This document shows, one piece after another, positions 34,737-45,366 of a stretch of 64,000 nt of DNA. The notes below the pieces were generated by a model. It saw nothing but the letters and a program-made list of their open reading frames with translations. It was not told where the DNA came from and did not search any database. Source of the stretch: Rhododendron vialii (lineage: Eukaryota; Streptophyta; Magnoliopsida; Ericales; Ericaceae). Each line of letters starts with the position of its first letter. Positions within the stretch are counted from its first letter, which is position 1. The position numbers were made by a program, and so were the translations under genes. Where the stretch lies: the NCBI RefSeq assembly GCF_030253575.1, contig NC_080557.1, forward strand, positions 2,599,001 through 2,663,000. The letters run 5' to 3'.

Positions 34737-36933
34737 AAGAGATAGAGTAGTCTTGTGTCCTCAATCATTGGAAGGGAATACCATGGTCTCCCATAGGACG
34801 GACCTATTGAATAATTTCTTCTTGTTTTGGTCTGATCTTTTCTTGTACTTTGTGCTGGATATGTTATGTCATGTGCTATATTTTCTTCTAAATGAATGAA
34901 GATTTTTTCTTTTGCAAAAAAAAAAAAAAATAAAGAAGAAGAAAAGAAAAAAAAAAGGAAAAGTCGTTTTGGCAGAGCAGAAACCAAAAACTGATGCGGT
35001 TTTTATGCTTCTTCTATTGTTATGATATTATTCTATAATTTGGGATTTTGTATTACAAGGTGTTTGCTAGGCAAAACTCTTGTATTGTGTGGGCTCCACT
35101 CACATTTTTTGGGCTCCACACACCTTTTTGTAAGTGCGTGTGTAAATTTATGATGCGATTGTTAAACTTTAGGGCTCTAACATTAATCGAGGTGTACACT
35201 ATCTGGTGTGAAAACCTAGTAATCAAAAGAAAAAATGTGCGAATAATAAAAAAATGTGCAAATTGTATATGGTTGTATCATAGTTAGCATAGATTTCTTG
35301 GCTTCAGGAATTTTTACAAGTTTTGAGCATCCATAAACCACGTCATCAGTCAGACTGTTAGTGGACGATGTGAGATTGGTTGTACAGGGGTAGGTGAGAT
35401 GTGCCTAAGTTGGTTTGGACACCTGGTTATTAAAAAAAAAATTTGCAAACGGTCAATTAGGTTTACACCTGAGGCAATTTCTGTAGCAATGAAAACCATA
35501 TAATACTGATATGTTGTACTATGTCGGGAGACAATATGATCAGAGATGGTCCACGTCCATACCTTATGCTTATGATCAAAGATGGTCCATGTCCATACCT
35601 TGTGCTTATGGAAAACATGGTATTCAATGTCAACTGAAACATCCTTACAAACCAAGTCTGATTTAAGAGAATTCTTTCATTATTTTTTGTTGAAAAACAA
35701 CATAAGGTGTAGTCCCGGGATTTGGCCTGATAGTTCTGGCTCCAGACTTAGCGGTTTGCTCCTTTCTATGGTCTTATGTCTAATTTATTTTTCTTGCCAT
35801 CAACTCCCGAGGTCACCTCACCTCAAGGGTGGAACCAGGAATTAATTATACCTTGGGCTAACCCAAATTTTTTTTCAGTGGGCAAAACAATGTATATAAT
35901 ATGCATACGAGCAATCTCTAAGAAATAAGGCTTGTAATTTATTCCATGCACCACGCATATTGCTAGCACCATCATACACTTAGCCTCACATATTGTGAAT
36001 ATCCAAATTGTAACGAGTGAGTACCTTAGATATCTATTTCTTAAGAGTTAATGCAGTAGTGTTTTTAACATGCACGATATGAAAATTAAAAAACGCTTCC
36101 ATGCAAAACTCTTGGACACCAACAAATTTCAAAAACCGCTCCAAAATTTTTTTTTGTACCATTATAATTTAAACCTAAAAGAGTAAGATTGTAAAAACCA
36201 ACATTTTTAAATTTAAGCATACCAGCTAGTGTTCTGCATCAACTAATTCAGTAAAACTCTAAGCACACTAGCCAATGCTCTGCATTTAACAAAAGCAAAA
36301 GAAAATCGGCCTCACCTCATGTGTAAGCATGGAAAAGACTATGGAAGAGACTATAAAAATTAGTTCGAAGTGCATGCAAACTGGATTGGAACACCTGTGC
36401 TCGTCAATGATACAGAGGAAATTAAAGAATGCTATGTAGTTAAGAGACAACACGATAAACAAAATGGATGTAGTTGGAATCGTGATGGTGAAGTTAGAAA
36501 CGAGAACAATGATGGATTAGTAAGAGTGACGTTGAAGATTCGTTGGGTGAGAATTGATATTTGAGAGATGTTTCGATCACATCCAAAGGCGATCAATAAC
36601 TAAAAACGATGAGATTTGCATTAAATGAAAGTTTCGGGCCACCTTATCCGCACTTTAGACTAATCCCTACAGCATCTTTTATAGTCGTTTCACACGCTTA
36701 CGCATGAGGGTGATGTGGCCCCAAGAGTTGTTGACAAGAAGAAACGAATCTGAGACCTTAGAATATAGCAAACACCTAATTAACTTCCAGACCAAGAACA
36801 CTTGGTCATCCCCTTAGGGTTATATTGATACGATATGTTATGGTAAAAATGTGGTAAGAAGATACGTGGGTCCATTTCTTTGACGGATTAATGGACAAAT
36901 AGTTAAGAGATTTATAATCTTGTGCAATAAACA
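34737..36933. other. non-coding part of duplicated block copy 2
   Basis: A-rich tract at about 34915-34960, SINE 3' fragments at about 35155-35228 and 35345-35435, and unique AT-rich sequence near 35860-36300 that has no counterpart in copy 1. The 64-codon frame at 36370-36564 has no domain and is disrupted in copy 1. Confidence 0.45.
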
Positions 36934-36943
36934 GCCTCATATG

Positions 36944-37182
36944 TGTTCGGATCCCCTGTCCGACTCTTCCTGTCTGACCCGTCTGTCCCACCCTTCTCGA
37001 TCATTGATCTCGCAAATCAATGGCTGAGATAGACCGATCACTTTTTTCTCAAAACGACGTCGTTTTGAAGCTTGAAGCAAAACATGCTCGGCTCATCTCA
37101 GCCGTTGATTTGCGAGATCAACGACCGAGAGGAGTGAGACAAGCGGGTCGGACAGGAAGAGTCGGACAGGGGATCTCAGTCG
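36944..37182. mobile_element. 239-bp MULE-type MITE with about 85-bp inverted repeats
   Basis: It is flanked by the 10-bp direct repeat GCCTCATATG at 36934-36943 and 37183-37192. The left arm contains GGATCCCCTGTCCGACTCTT and the complement of the right arm GAGATCCCCTGTCCGACTCT, with pairing continuing to GGCTGAGAT. Copy 1 of the block (about 20128-20140, CAGCCTCATGTGACC) is the empty site, which proves an insertion. Confidence 0.88.
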
Positions 37183-37440
37183 GCCTCATATGATCAGTAG
37201 TGATGAGATGTATAATATCACACACCCCATGTGTTACATCTCTGTTGTGTCATATAGCTGACCGACATTTAATCTGATTCGTTATAAAAATTAACCAAAT
37301 ATATATAGATTCTGTGGCTTGCCTTGGATATATATATCTAATTTGATGTTCCTATCTCCTTAACGAAACAAGCTATGGATTTAATGAATTCAAAACGACA
37401 CAACTCTTGACAGAGTGGAATAGTAATAAAGGGTACATAC

Positions 37441-37679
37441 TGATTCTGGGATGCTGCAAAGCAGTTCCTTGTAGAGCGTCCTGCAAGCGCATCCAGACCG
37501 TCCATCTCGGCAATCAATGATCCGGATTGAAAACAAACTCTTTCAGAAAAAAGTTAGGGAAGAGTTAACTTTTCCTGGAATAGTTTGTTTTTAATCCAAA
37601 CCACTGAAAAATACTTTTGGACGATCCAGATGAGTCTTGCAGCGCTTTACAAGAAACTGCTTTACAACCTCCCTGATCC
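37441..37679. mobile_element. 239-bp MULE-type MITE
   Basis: The left end TGATTCTGGGATGCTGCAAA and the complement of the right end GGATCAGGGAGGTTGTAAAG form inverted repeats that continue through AGCAGTTCCTTGTA. Direct repeats GGGTACATAC (37431-37440) and GGGTCCATAC (37680-37689) flank it, nine of ten bases alike. The equivalent place in copy 1 (about 20360-20375) is uninterrupted. Related sequence without clear ends appears near 42240-42420. Confidence 0.75.
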
Positions 37680-38746
37680 GGGTCCATACAACCGACCTCA
37701 ATCAAGTAAATTTAATTTAGTTTCATACATTTTGATACCTACTAAACATCATTAGAGATGATTTTTCCTTCCAAAATAATCAAAACCCACTTGACAACTT
37801 GTAATTTGGAACATCATGACATGTGTTGAGCCACCACAGGGCTCTTTCAAAGGACAAAATTAAGAAATGCCAAATCATGGTAGATGACATTGTTGGGGGG
37901 GCAGAAATTGTGCTAGGCCATAGAATTTATTATAAAAAAATATGTATCACAATGATTGACTTTGCATATTAATTCTTGCACATGAGAGGCCATCATTTGG
38001 CCCCTCATTCTATGTTCACAAAGAAGATTGGCTGCAGTGTGCAAAGAAAAATAAAACTTGTACCTTTATCCATTTGCTTTTTAGGTCATCAACATAAATA
38101 ATATGCCACACAAGGCATTATGTAGATAAAGTGTTTTCTTCCCTTTTCAGAGAAGGTTCTCAATAATATAATTAATAGAAGAAGGAATCATTTTATGTAT
38201 TATTGAAAGAAGGGCCTTTTTTTTTTTTTTGCAAGCTAAGAGAATGGCAAGGTTTACAGCAGCTCGAATCCACGTAGAGAAGGTTTTGTGGTAGATGCAT
38301 TAAAATTTCGCGTACATACCTTATGTTCCCCATTCAATTGCTCGCGTTTTGATATATAATCCTAACCTCGACATGCATAGAAGTTGATGCATGCCTATAA
38401 AAGAATCGCGCACGGCAATGGGACACCGAGTATGAAGGTTAAGCGTGGTAAACGACTTTTACACAACTATAATTACGTTACATTCGTACACACATTTTTG
38501 ATTCTACATATTTTTTTCCGCTCGCATTCAAAGTCTTTACGCCATCTCGCATAAAATGACAACTCTGTCCTTAACCTAAACAGTTCACTACAATTTTGGA
38601 AATCGCAATGCAGGTCAACTGCCATCGATCAAACACGGCTCCCGCACTCCGAGACTCTCAGGCTTTACTTTGACTAATTACAAACATGGCCCTTGGGATA
38701 TGTTCTGGTCAACTAAGCCCACAGGGTTGGGTAAATTTTGCAATAA

Positions 38747-39320
38747 GATAAAGACAAACGTCCAAGTATGAAAGACAACTTTAATTTATGAATAACATCA
38801 ACCAATAATTTGACTTCTTGATAGCAATTGTCTTGGTTAATGCCCTGAGGGGTCAAGGTTTTTTTTTACCAGATGTTCAAGCTAACTTACATACACTTTG
38901 ACTAATTCAAGATTCTTTTATGATCGGATGTTCGAGCTAATTTATGTGCACCTTGACTAATTCTAGGGTCTCAAAGTTAACTAGTGTGCAAACCTTCTAG
39001 TGGTCCTAAGATTTGAAATGTTTGACTTTCGTAAAATTTGAACTTGCAACGTTTTGGAGGACAAGCCTTTTAGTTGCTTTCTCATACTTGCTTTTGGCCA
39101 AACCCTTGGAGTTTTTAGTGGAAGGGTAGGAATTTCATTTAATAATAAAACAGAGTTTACAGGGAACGTCCAAGTTAAAATTTGCAACATGGAATTTGTA
39201 AATTAAATTTGCAGTTAGATAAAGACAAACGTCCAAGTATAAAAGACAAAGTTTAATTATAATAACATCACCCAACAGTTTGACTTCTTGATAGCAAGTG
39301 ACTAGGTTAATGGCCATGAG
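38747..39320. repeat. direct repeat pair of about 103 bp, 0.47 kb apart
   Basis: 38747-38850 and 39218-39320 share GATAAAGACAAACGTCCAAG and then TTTGACTTCTTGATAGCAA, with some indels. The layout would fit a small element with terminal direct repeats (TRIM-like) but no TG...CA ends or target duplication were seen. A segmental tandem duplication is the alternative. Confidence 0.5.
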
Positions 39321-40952
39321 ATGTCTAGGTTACAATTAGATGGAATTTCACGTGGTTACTTGCCTAAAAAAATACTTGGAAAATATTATAAATTGAAACA
39401 AAGAAGAAGAGAGGTGGCTTCATATTTCTTGTTAAGTAAAAGGACAAGAGGAGCACTTAGCGGAAAGGATTAATGCCCTCGACGATTAGGAGGAAGATGA
39501 TTTTTTAGAGTAATTAAGTTAATAATTTTGAGGAAGGTGGTTCTCTTTAATTCTTTGGAATTTTAACTCCGAGTTTTGGAGGTTTTTTTGGTTTAGTTTC
39601 ATTCGGAATGTCCTTGTGTTTCTTGGCGCGGGGTTGTTTAGGGTGTAGGTTGTTGGATTGTTTTGGGTATGCGGCATTTTGTTGTGGTATTTCAGTCAGT
39701 ATCTTGCTTTCTTTTGGTTTTGATTTTTAGGTGGCTTTTAGAGGAATTAGCAAAACACCTTAAAAAAAACTTTCATATCAAGTCTATTAGTGATCGCATG
39801 AGGCGCAAAATCTGATCTCGCTTTATCTTATCTTATCTAAGCTTAGAGGTGATGGATGGAAGAAGGCGTACCCTTTGTGCCAAACTATATATGATGATAA
39901 TGTACCCATCATAGTTTGGCCTCCGGAGGAAAAGAAGTTATGGCTGGCTCTTGTTCAATCAAAGAGAAGAGAGAAGTGTAATAGACAGTAAAATTTGCAA
40001 ACCTTAAATCAAATTTCCACTTGCAAGTTAGGGTTTCAAAAAAGGATAGTTCCTCCTGTCCCTAGACTCCCACTTTAGTAAGGGTAGTTCCTTTAGTAAG
40101 GGTAGTTCCTTTAGCCTCTAAAGTCATTTTCATGACCTGTTGGGGGGAGGGTCTCTATTTATTGTAATCATACGTTCAACTCATGGCTTTTGGACCACCT
40201 TGAAAAGCAAATGGTCCTCCCATATGGGTGCCACCCCTTTTCTCATGCCAGTATATATATAACCAAAATTGCAATCCAAGCCCAACTCTATCTGATTAAG
40301 ACTTGTTATGCTACCAAAAATTGGCAAAATGACAATGTTGAAATCCATTGAGTTTTCGGTTTCAAGACATTGATAGATGTTGAATTAACCACCCACCTTG
40401 TCCCTTGACGATCATGTGTACGATCGATACGCGATTCATACTTGGAGATCCATATTTTCTTTTAGTTTTGAAAAAATTTAAAAGTTTTATCTCACCGAAT
40501 CTAAAAGTGCATAATTTGTTCATGCGCGCGGTGGTAGAGCCAAGATTTGTCCCAACGGATAATGTTTAGGCAAATAATGAATCATTTGTCTTGCTTGCTC
40601 TACTGCAAAAACATCTTGAAGATAAATATGAAAATAGCTCTCAAGGTAAAAGAGCTTAAGTTCATATGGCTATGGATCAGTTTCGGGCTCTTTCTCCACC
40701 CACCTCACTTAGCCTTAAAAAAAAAGAAGCCATTTTGAAGATAAGTATGAAAATAGTTCTCGAATTTGTAACGTGAAATACATATGAAAGCAAATTAGTT
40801 TCTTTTGTTAATTTAACTAAAAAGATGAAATGATTTTGCATTATCTCAATTGACATTTCTCCTAATAATTTGTTTTCTTTTTGATGGAAACAAAAATTGT
40901 TTAACCACTATTCTCTTGGGACTTGAAAGTAACATTATCCGAACATGATCTT

Positions 40953-41072
40953 AATTGAATTTTCAAAGTTCTCTTATACTATGTTATGTAATTGAATTTT
41001 CAAAGTTCTCTTATACTATGTTATGTAATTGAATTTTCAAAGTTCTCTAATACTACGTTATAATTGAATTTT
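40953..41072. repeat. 37-bp minisatellite, three units
   Basis: Units begin AATTGAATTTTCAAAGTTCT at 40953, 40990 and 41027, with a partial fourth at 41062. The first two are identical; the third has small changes. Confidence 0.9.
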
Positions 41073-42492
41073 AACCCCTTGAATTTCACTCTCCTATTCC
41101 TCCAAGAACATTTGGATTCTCTCTTCTTCTTTTTTTACTTCTTTTCACTTTTCATTATTTCCCAAAAAAAAAAAATATTGACCACAAATAGAATGAATCA
41201 TATTTTCAGATGTTAAAGCACAGTTATATCATGATCATTAATGCCTCCGTAAAGAAATATTTGAAAAACAACTTCTCCTATTAAATTAATTTTGCACGTC
41301 CTATTATAATAATTTGGCACGAAAGACTAGAAAATGGGTCAAAATAAAGAAACATCCACCCACCTAACTCCAAATTGAAGGAAAACGAGAAGTACTTTAG
41401 TTTATTTATAAATTGTTGTTAATATATTAAACATAAATTAACTCCATAAATACAAGATTAATAAACAGTCTTAACGCATAAGTTTTGTTTTTTTGTGAAG
41501 ACTTCTTCAATGGCTTATTCATGCATTTGCACCTAATTTACGCTGGTTTAATAGTTTCTTCTTTTTTATTTATTTATCACGAGCATTCAAACAATAACAA
41601 TAACGGGACATTACATAAATTGTGTGATATTAGCAACAACTGAATTGATGTTTGTTTGAATGCCTGTTAATCTTTGGTGGAAAAAAGAATTTGATTACCA
41701 AGAATCAAATTCCTAGTATTTCGATACCTAGAGTAATTCTATTCCGATGTTTGTAGTAATTCAGTTATCTTATCCAAAAATCAATTATTATAGAGATTTA
41801 TTACTGTCAGACATTTTTTTATATGTATTTAGCCATGAATCTCGAATTTCCATGAGTAATAAGAGAAATTAGATTTCTGCTTAATTTGAAAATGTGATTT
41901 CTAGTTAAATATGTCATTGGTAATCACATTCACATTCTACTCACTTCCCAATGTAAGAATCATGAAATACAACATCTCATTTAATTCCATTACTCAAATA
42001 ATACTGTCATCTAAACTATAAGTCATTCTCTCTGTCTAAGGTGAAAATCGTGTGATTTTTGTCACCACCATTGTAGGCCCCTACCGTGCATCTATCTATT
42101 GCAGTAATATGAACTATTCATCTTACTATATGTCAAGATAAAAATGTTGGTTTGTAAGATGGACATTTCACGAACAGTTTTAAGTTTAAAGTAATCCTAG
42201 CTCTATAGTACATATCCATCCAAGAAATTGCCCCTAAAAATAAAGGAGTCGGCTTCTCAGTAGCTAGACTATAGAGAGGCCTTTGATGTTTCATCGTAGT
42301 CATTCATCTTTGCATTCAATGGTCCAAATTTTAACAAAACTCTAACTCTTCCCTTTGAACCGTTAAAAATAATTTCAGACGATTAGGGTCACGCGAACGG
42401 CACTCTGCAGTCCAACAAACAGTAGAGAAACCAAATTAATGCCAAGAACAAATAAAACTTACTCCGGAAGTGCCCAAAAAAAAAAAACAATC

Positions 42493-42551
42493 AGTGATTG
42501 AGATTCACTTTGATGATTGAATCCCACACATCAAAGTGAATCTCAATCACT
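42493..42551. repeat. perfect 23-bp hairpin with extended imperfect stem
   Basis: The arm 42493-42515 (AGTGATTGAGATTCACTTTG...) is exactly complementary to 42529-42551, with a 13-base loop. Outside it, AAGTGCCCAAAA on the left and TTCGGGACACTC on the right continue an imperfect stem to about 42455-42585. It may be a very small MITE or a hairpin RNA precursor; nothing in the sequence decides between these. Confidence 0.7.
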
Positions 42552-42689
42552 AGTTATTCTTTTCGGGACACTCTCAAATTAAGTTTCCTTTCTTCCTAGC
42601 ATTTTCGAATAAGTCATAAACTAACAACGAAAAGGTAACGAGTGGCTTGATTAGCGTGCAATTAACGGGGTGCTTATGTTAAGTAGGTG

Positions 42690-42770
42690 GCGCGAAAACA
42701 ACGCCCTCCTCTCTCTCTCGCGTCCCCTTCTGCATACCATTCTCATCAACCTCCCCCCCCCCCACCCCAA

Positions 42771-42815
<45 letters not shown>

Positions 42816-42960
42816 TATCATTGAAACTCACTCAATTTATATATCTATATCTACACTAATCCACACAGATCGACTACTTCACTTCACGACGGTTTTTCCG
42901 TTTCAATCTCCAATTCGAAGACTCAGTTACCACTTTCCTCTCCGGAAAACGTGAATCCCG
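42690..42960 (+). promoter_or_regulatory. CT-rich probable first non-coding exon of AUG8
   Basis: A pyrimidine-rich stretch with a (CT)n run at 42774-42809 and CACTTCACGACGG-type leader sequence resembles a plant 5' untranslated exon. A leader intron from about 42950 to a GTGGCAG acceptor at about 45231 would join it to the AUG8 start at 45367. This is inferred from composition and the lack of another nearby gene; no transcript evidence exists here. A second CT run lies at 43897-43925. Confidence 0.35.
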
Positions 42961-43895
42961 ACGATTTCTGGTTAGATTTCGAATTCAAATTCTTTGAATT
43001 AGGCACACAATCATACCACCATAACTTGTATATGCAATCGTACATGCGTTGTATGTGTTTGCTGTTGCTAATGGTGGTTGTCTTAAAAGGGATTTGATGG
43101 GGGTGGATCGTAAAAATTTGAACTTTTTTATTTTATTTTATTTACTTCTCTAGGGTTTTAGATTGGATTATCTGAGTAATATTCTGCCAACTAAACCTCA
43201 AACTTTACCAATTTTTTCCTCTTTTTGTTTTCTCGTTTTTAGGCTTTTTTCCCCCCATAGGTTATTGAAATTCGAACGAAAAAATTTGATTCTATTCCCA
43301 CATTTAGGGGCGGTCCTAGGGGTGCAAGAGGAGGTCCTGGTCCTGCACACCTTCCAATTATTCTATTAGTTCTACTATGCCAAATTTGTAGAAATTACGG
43401 AGAGTGGCCCCCGCATCACGACCCTAGGTCAAAATTATTGCGGCGCTTTTCCCTTGAGAAAACGTGTATTGCTCATTTTCTTCCAAAACATATACTTGTG
43501 TAATCCACTTTGGTCCTTTTTGTTGTATGAATGCTGGAAATGTACTTCGCTATATTTGTTTTTGCTACTTTTTTGGGTACATTTCTCTGTTACTAATATT
43601 TAAAGATGAAATTTTGTAGTTAAGTGAAGTATTTTGCATCTGCCACTTCCCACATTGTTATTGTTATTTAATTTTGAACTAGACAGTTATTTACGTTGCT
43701 AGGGTTTTGGATGTGATTTTTATCTGAATACCAATTTTTTTGTTTCTATTTTCTCGTTTTTGGTGTTTTTTTTTTTTTTTTAAGATTATTGAAATTCGAG
43801 AGAAAAAGTTCGACTCTTTCCGTGTTTGTCATTTTGTCTGCGTCTGGTGCTTTTTGATGAATTTAAGACATTTTCTACACGCTAAATTGTCAATT

Positions 43896-43929
<34 letters not shown>

Positions 43930-45366
43930 CCTTGATATACTCTATATTGATTTCTGAAGCTTTCGTATTGAGATTCTACATGGGATTTTGTATCTGTCCT
44001 CAAAATAGAGGACAAAAGCTGTCACATGTAGATAGCATTTCATTTACTGCTAGGAAAATCCAAAATTTCTGCTATAAAATTGGTTTCACTCGATTTTTGT
44101 TCCTAAAATCTGCAAAATAGTCAAAACCAAAAGACTAGTATATTCATCAACTCTGGGTATTAGTGGAAATCATGGGGATGGACAATGATCTTCAGTTGCA
44201 CGTGGTCCTCCAGGACCTCCATGTCTGTTCCCACAACCCAAAATTTTTAAATCAGTTAAACCTCAAATTTGCATATTTAATGAGGATAATTAGATGGATA
44301 TACAAACAAAATGCTCAATAATTTAGGATTATTTTATTGATGGATTAACAAAACAAAAGTCTAAGGTACTCTATGGAGCGTGTGCTGCCGCGTAATTTCG
44401 TGGGTTATGACTTTTGATCCCGAAAATTATGTTAATTTGTTCACAACAACTTTAGAATTTGGCTTATGGGCCAGAGACAGTTATTAGTGATAACTTCTGA
44501 CAGTTATTAGTGTAAGATCAGATGCTATCAGTATATAGAGGATCCTAAAATATACTCCTAGTAATAGCCAAGAAGAAATTTGGAGAGAGAGAGAGTACAT
44601 TTAGTGGGTTTCACTTTCATTCAATTCCCTGTCATGAAAAGGAGTTGTGGGTAGCAAGAAGAAGAAACAGGTTTGACAGGGTGTGAGTGAGCATACGTAA
44701 CCAATGCATATCCAGCCCAGCCGACCATGGCATTCCCGTGAGAGGGACTAAAAAGGAAGCCAGAGATAAAGGCAAAAGGGTCCCTCTTATCCTACGCACA
44801 TTTCTCTATACCCAGAGCACATTTCACTTTCTCTATTCTCCCCAGTGTCTAAAGGGAAGCCAACCCTTCTTTTGTTCTGGTTATTTCAGGGACACTGTCC
44901 TTGTAACTTGTTGATGACATTCAGTGATGATAGATTTTGCTCATTGGATCCTTAGATGTTTCCCAACTCCGTTCTCTCTTGTTTATCGTTGCCTGAATCT
45001 GATGTGGGGAGATTTGGGCTTTTATTAATGAAAGAAGAGTATCCATTTCCACTGGTTAGTTGTGATTATCTAATTCAACTTTTTCAGAACTGGGTATTGT
45101 TAAAGATGTATTCTTTTGATTGTCTTTTACTTTTTGCTCATGGGTTATTCTTTCCTTCCCTTTTTGCCTCTCTGTAATATTCTCTTGTTTGTGATGTTCT
45201 CCTGATTGTGTTTATGTGGCAGATTTGTAGAGAAAAAAGGATCGTCTTCTTTTTGAACAATTGGTTTCATACCACTAGCTGTGGGAGTTTTTCATGAAAG
45301 CCTGTCAAATGTGTTGTCTAATTATATGAAGCGAGGAATCAATGTGGTCTGATGTTGTGAGTGTGG

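Larger units (their letters stand above)
29626..37890 (+). repeat. segmental duplication, copy 2
   Basis: It aligns with 10944-21800. The left breakpoint falls inside the intron after FAD exon 3, so the copy begins without promoter, transit peptide or nucleotide-binding exon. It contains two MITEs (36944-37182, 37441-37679) absent from copy 1 and lacks about 0.9 kb around FAD exon 8. It also has a tandem duplication of a CT-rich unit of about 78 bp at about 30776-30930. Confidence 0.88.
37891..42490. other. 4.6-kb AT-rich intergenic region
   Basis: No gene is supported on either strand. It holds a direct repeat pair (38747-39320), short tandem repeats near 38880-38965, a 37-bp minisatellite (40953-41072) and several poly-A/T runs. 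Open frames are short and without recognisable motifs. Confidence 0.5.

Noticed and set aside
36370-36564. 64-codon frame in copy 2 of the duplicated block
   Set aside because: No domain, and the counterpart near 19510-19760 is disrupted, so there is no sign of conserved coding.
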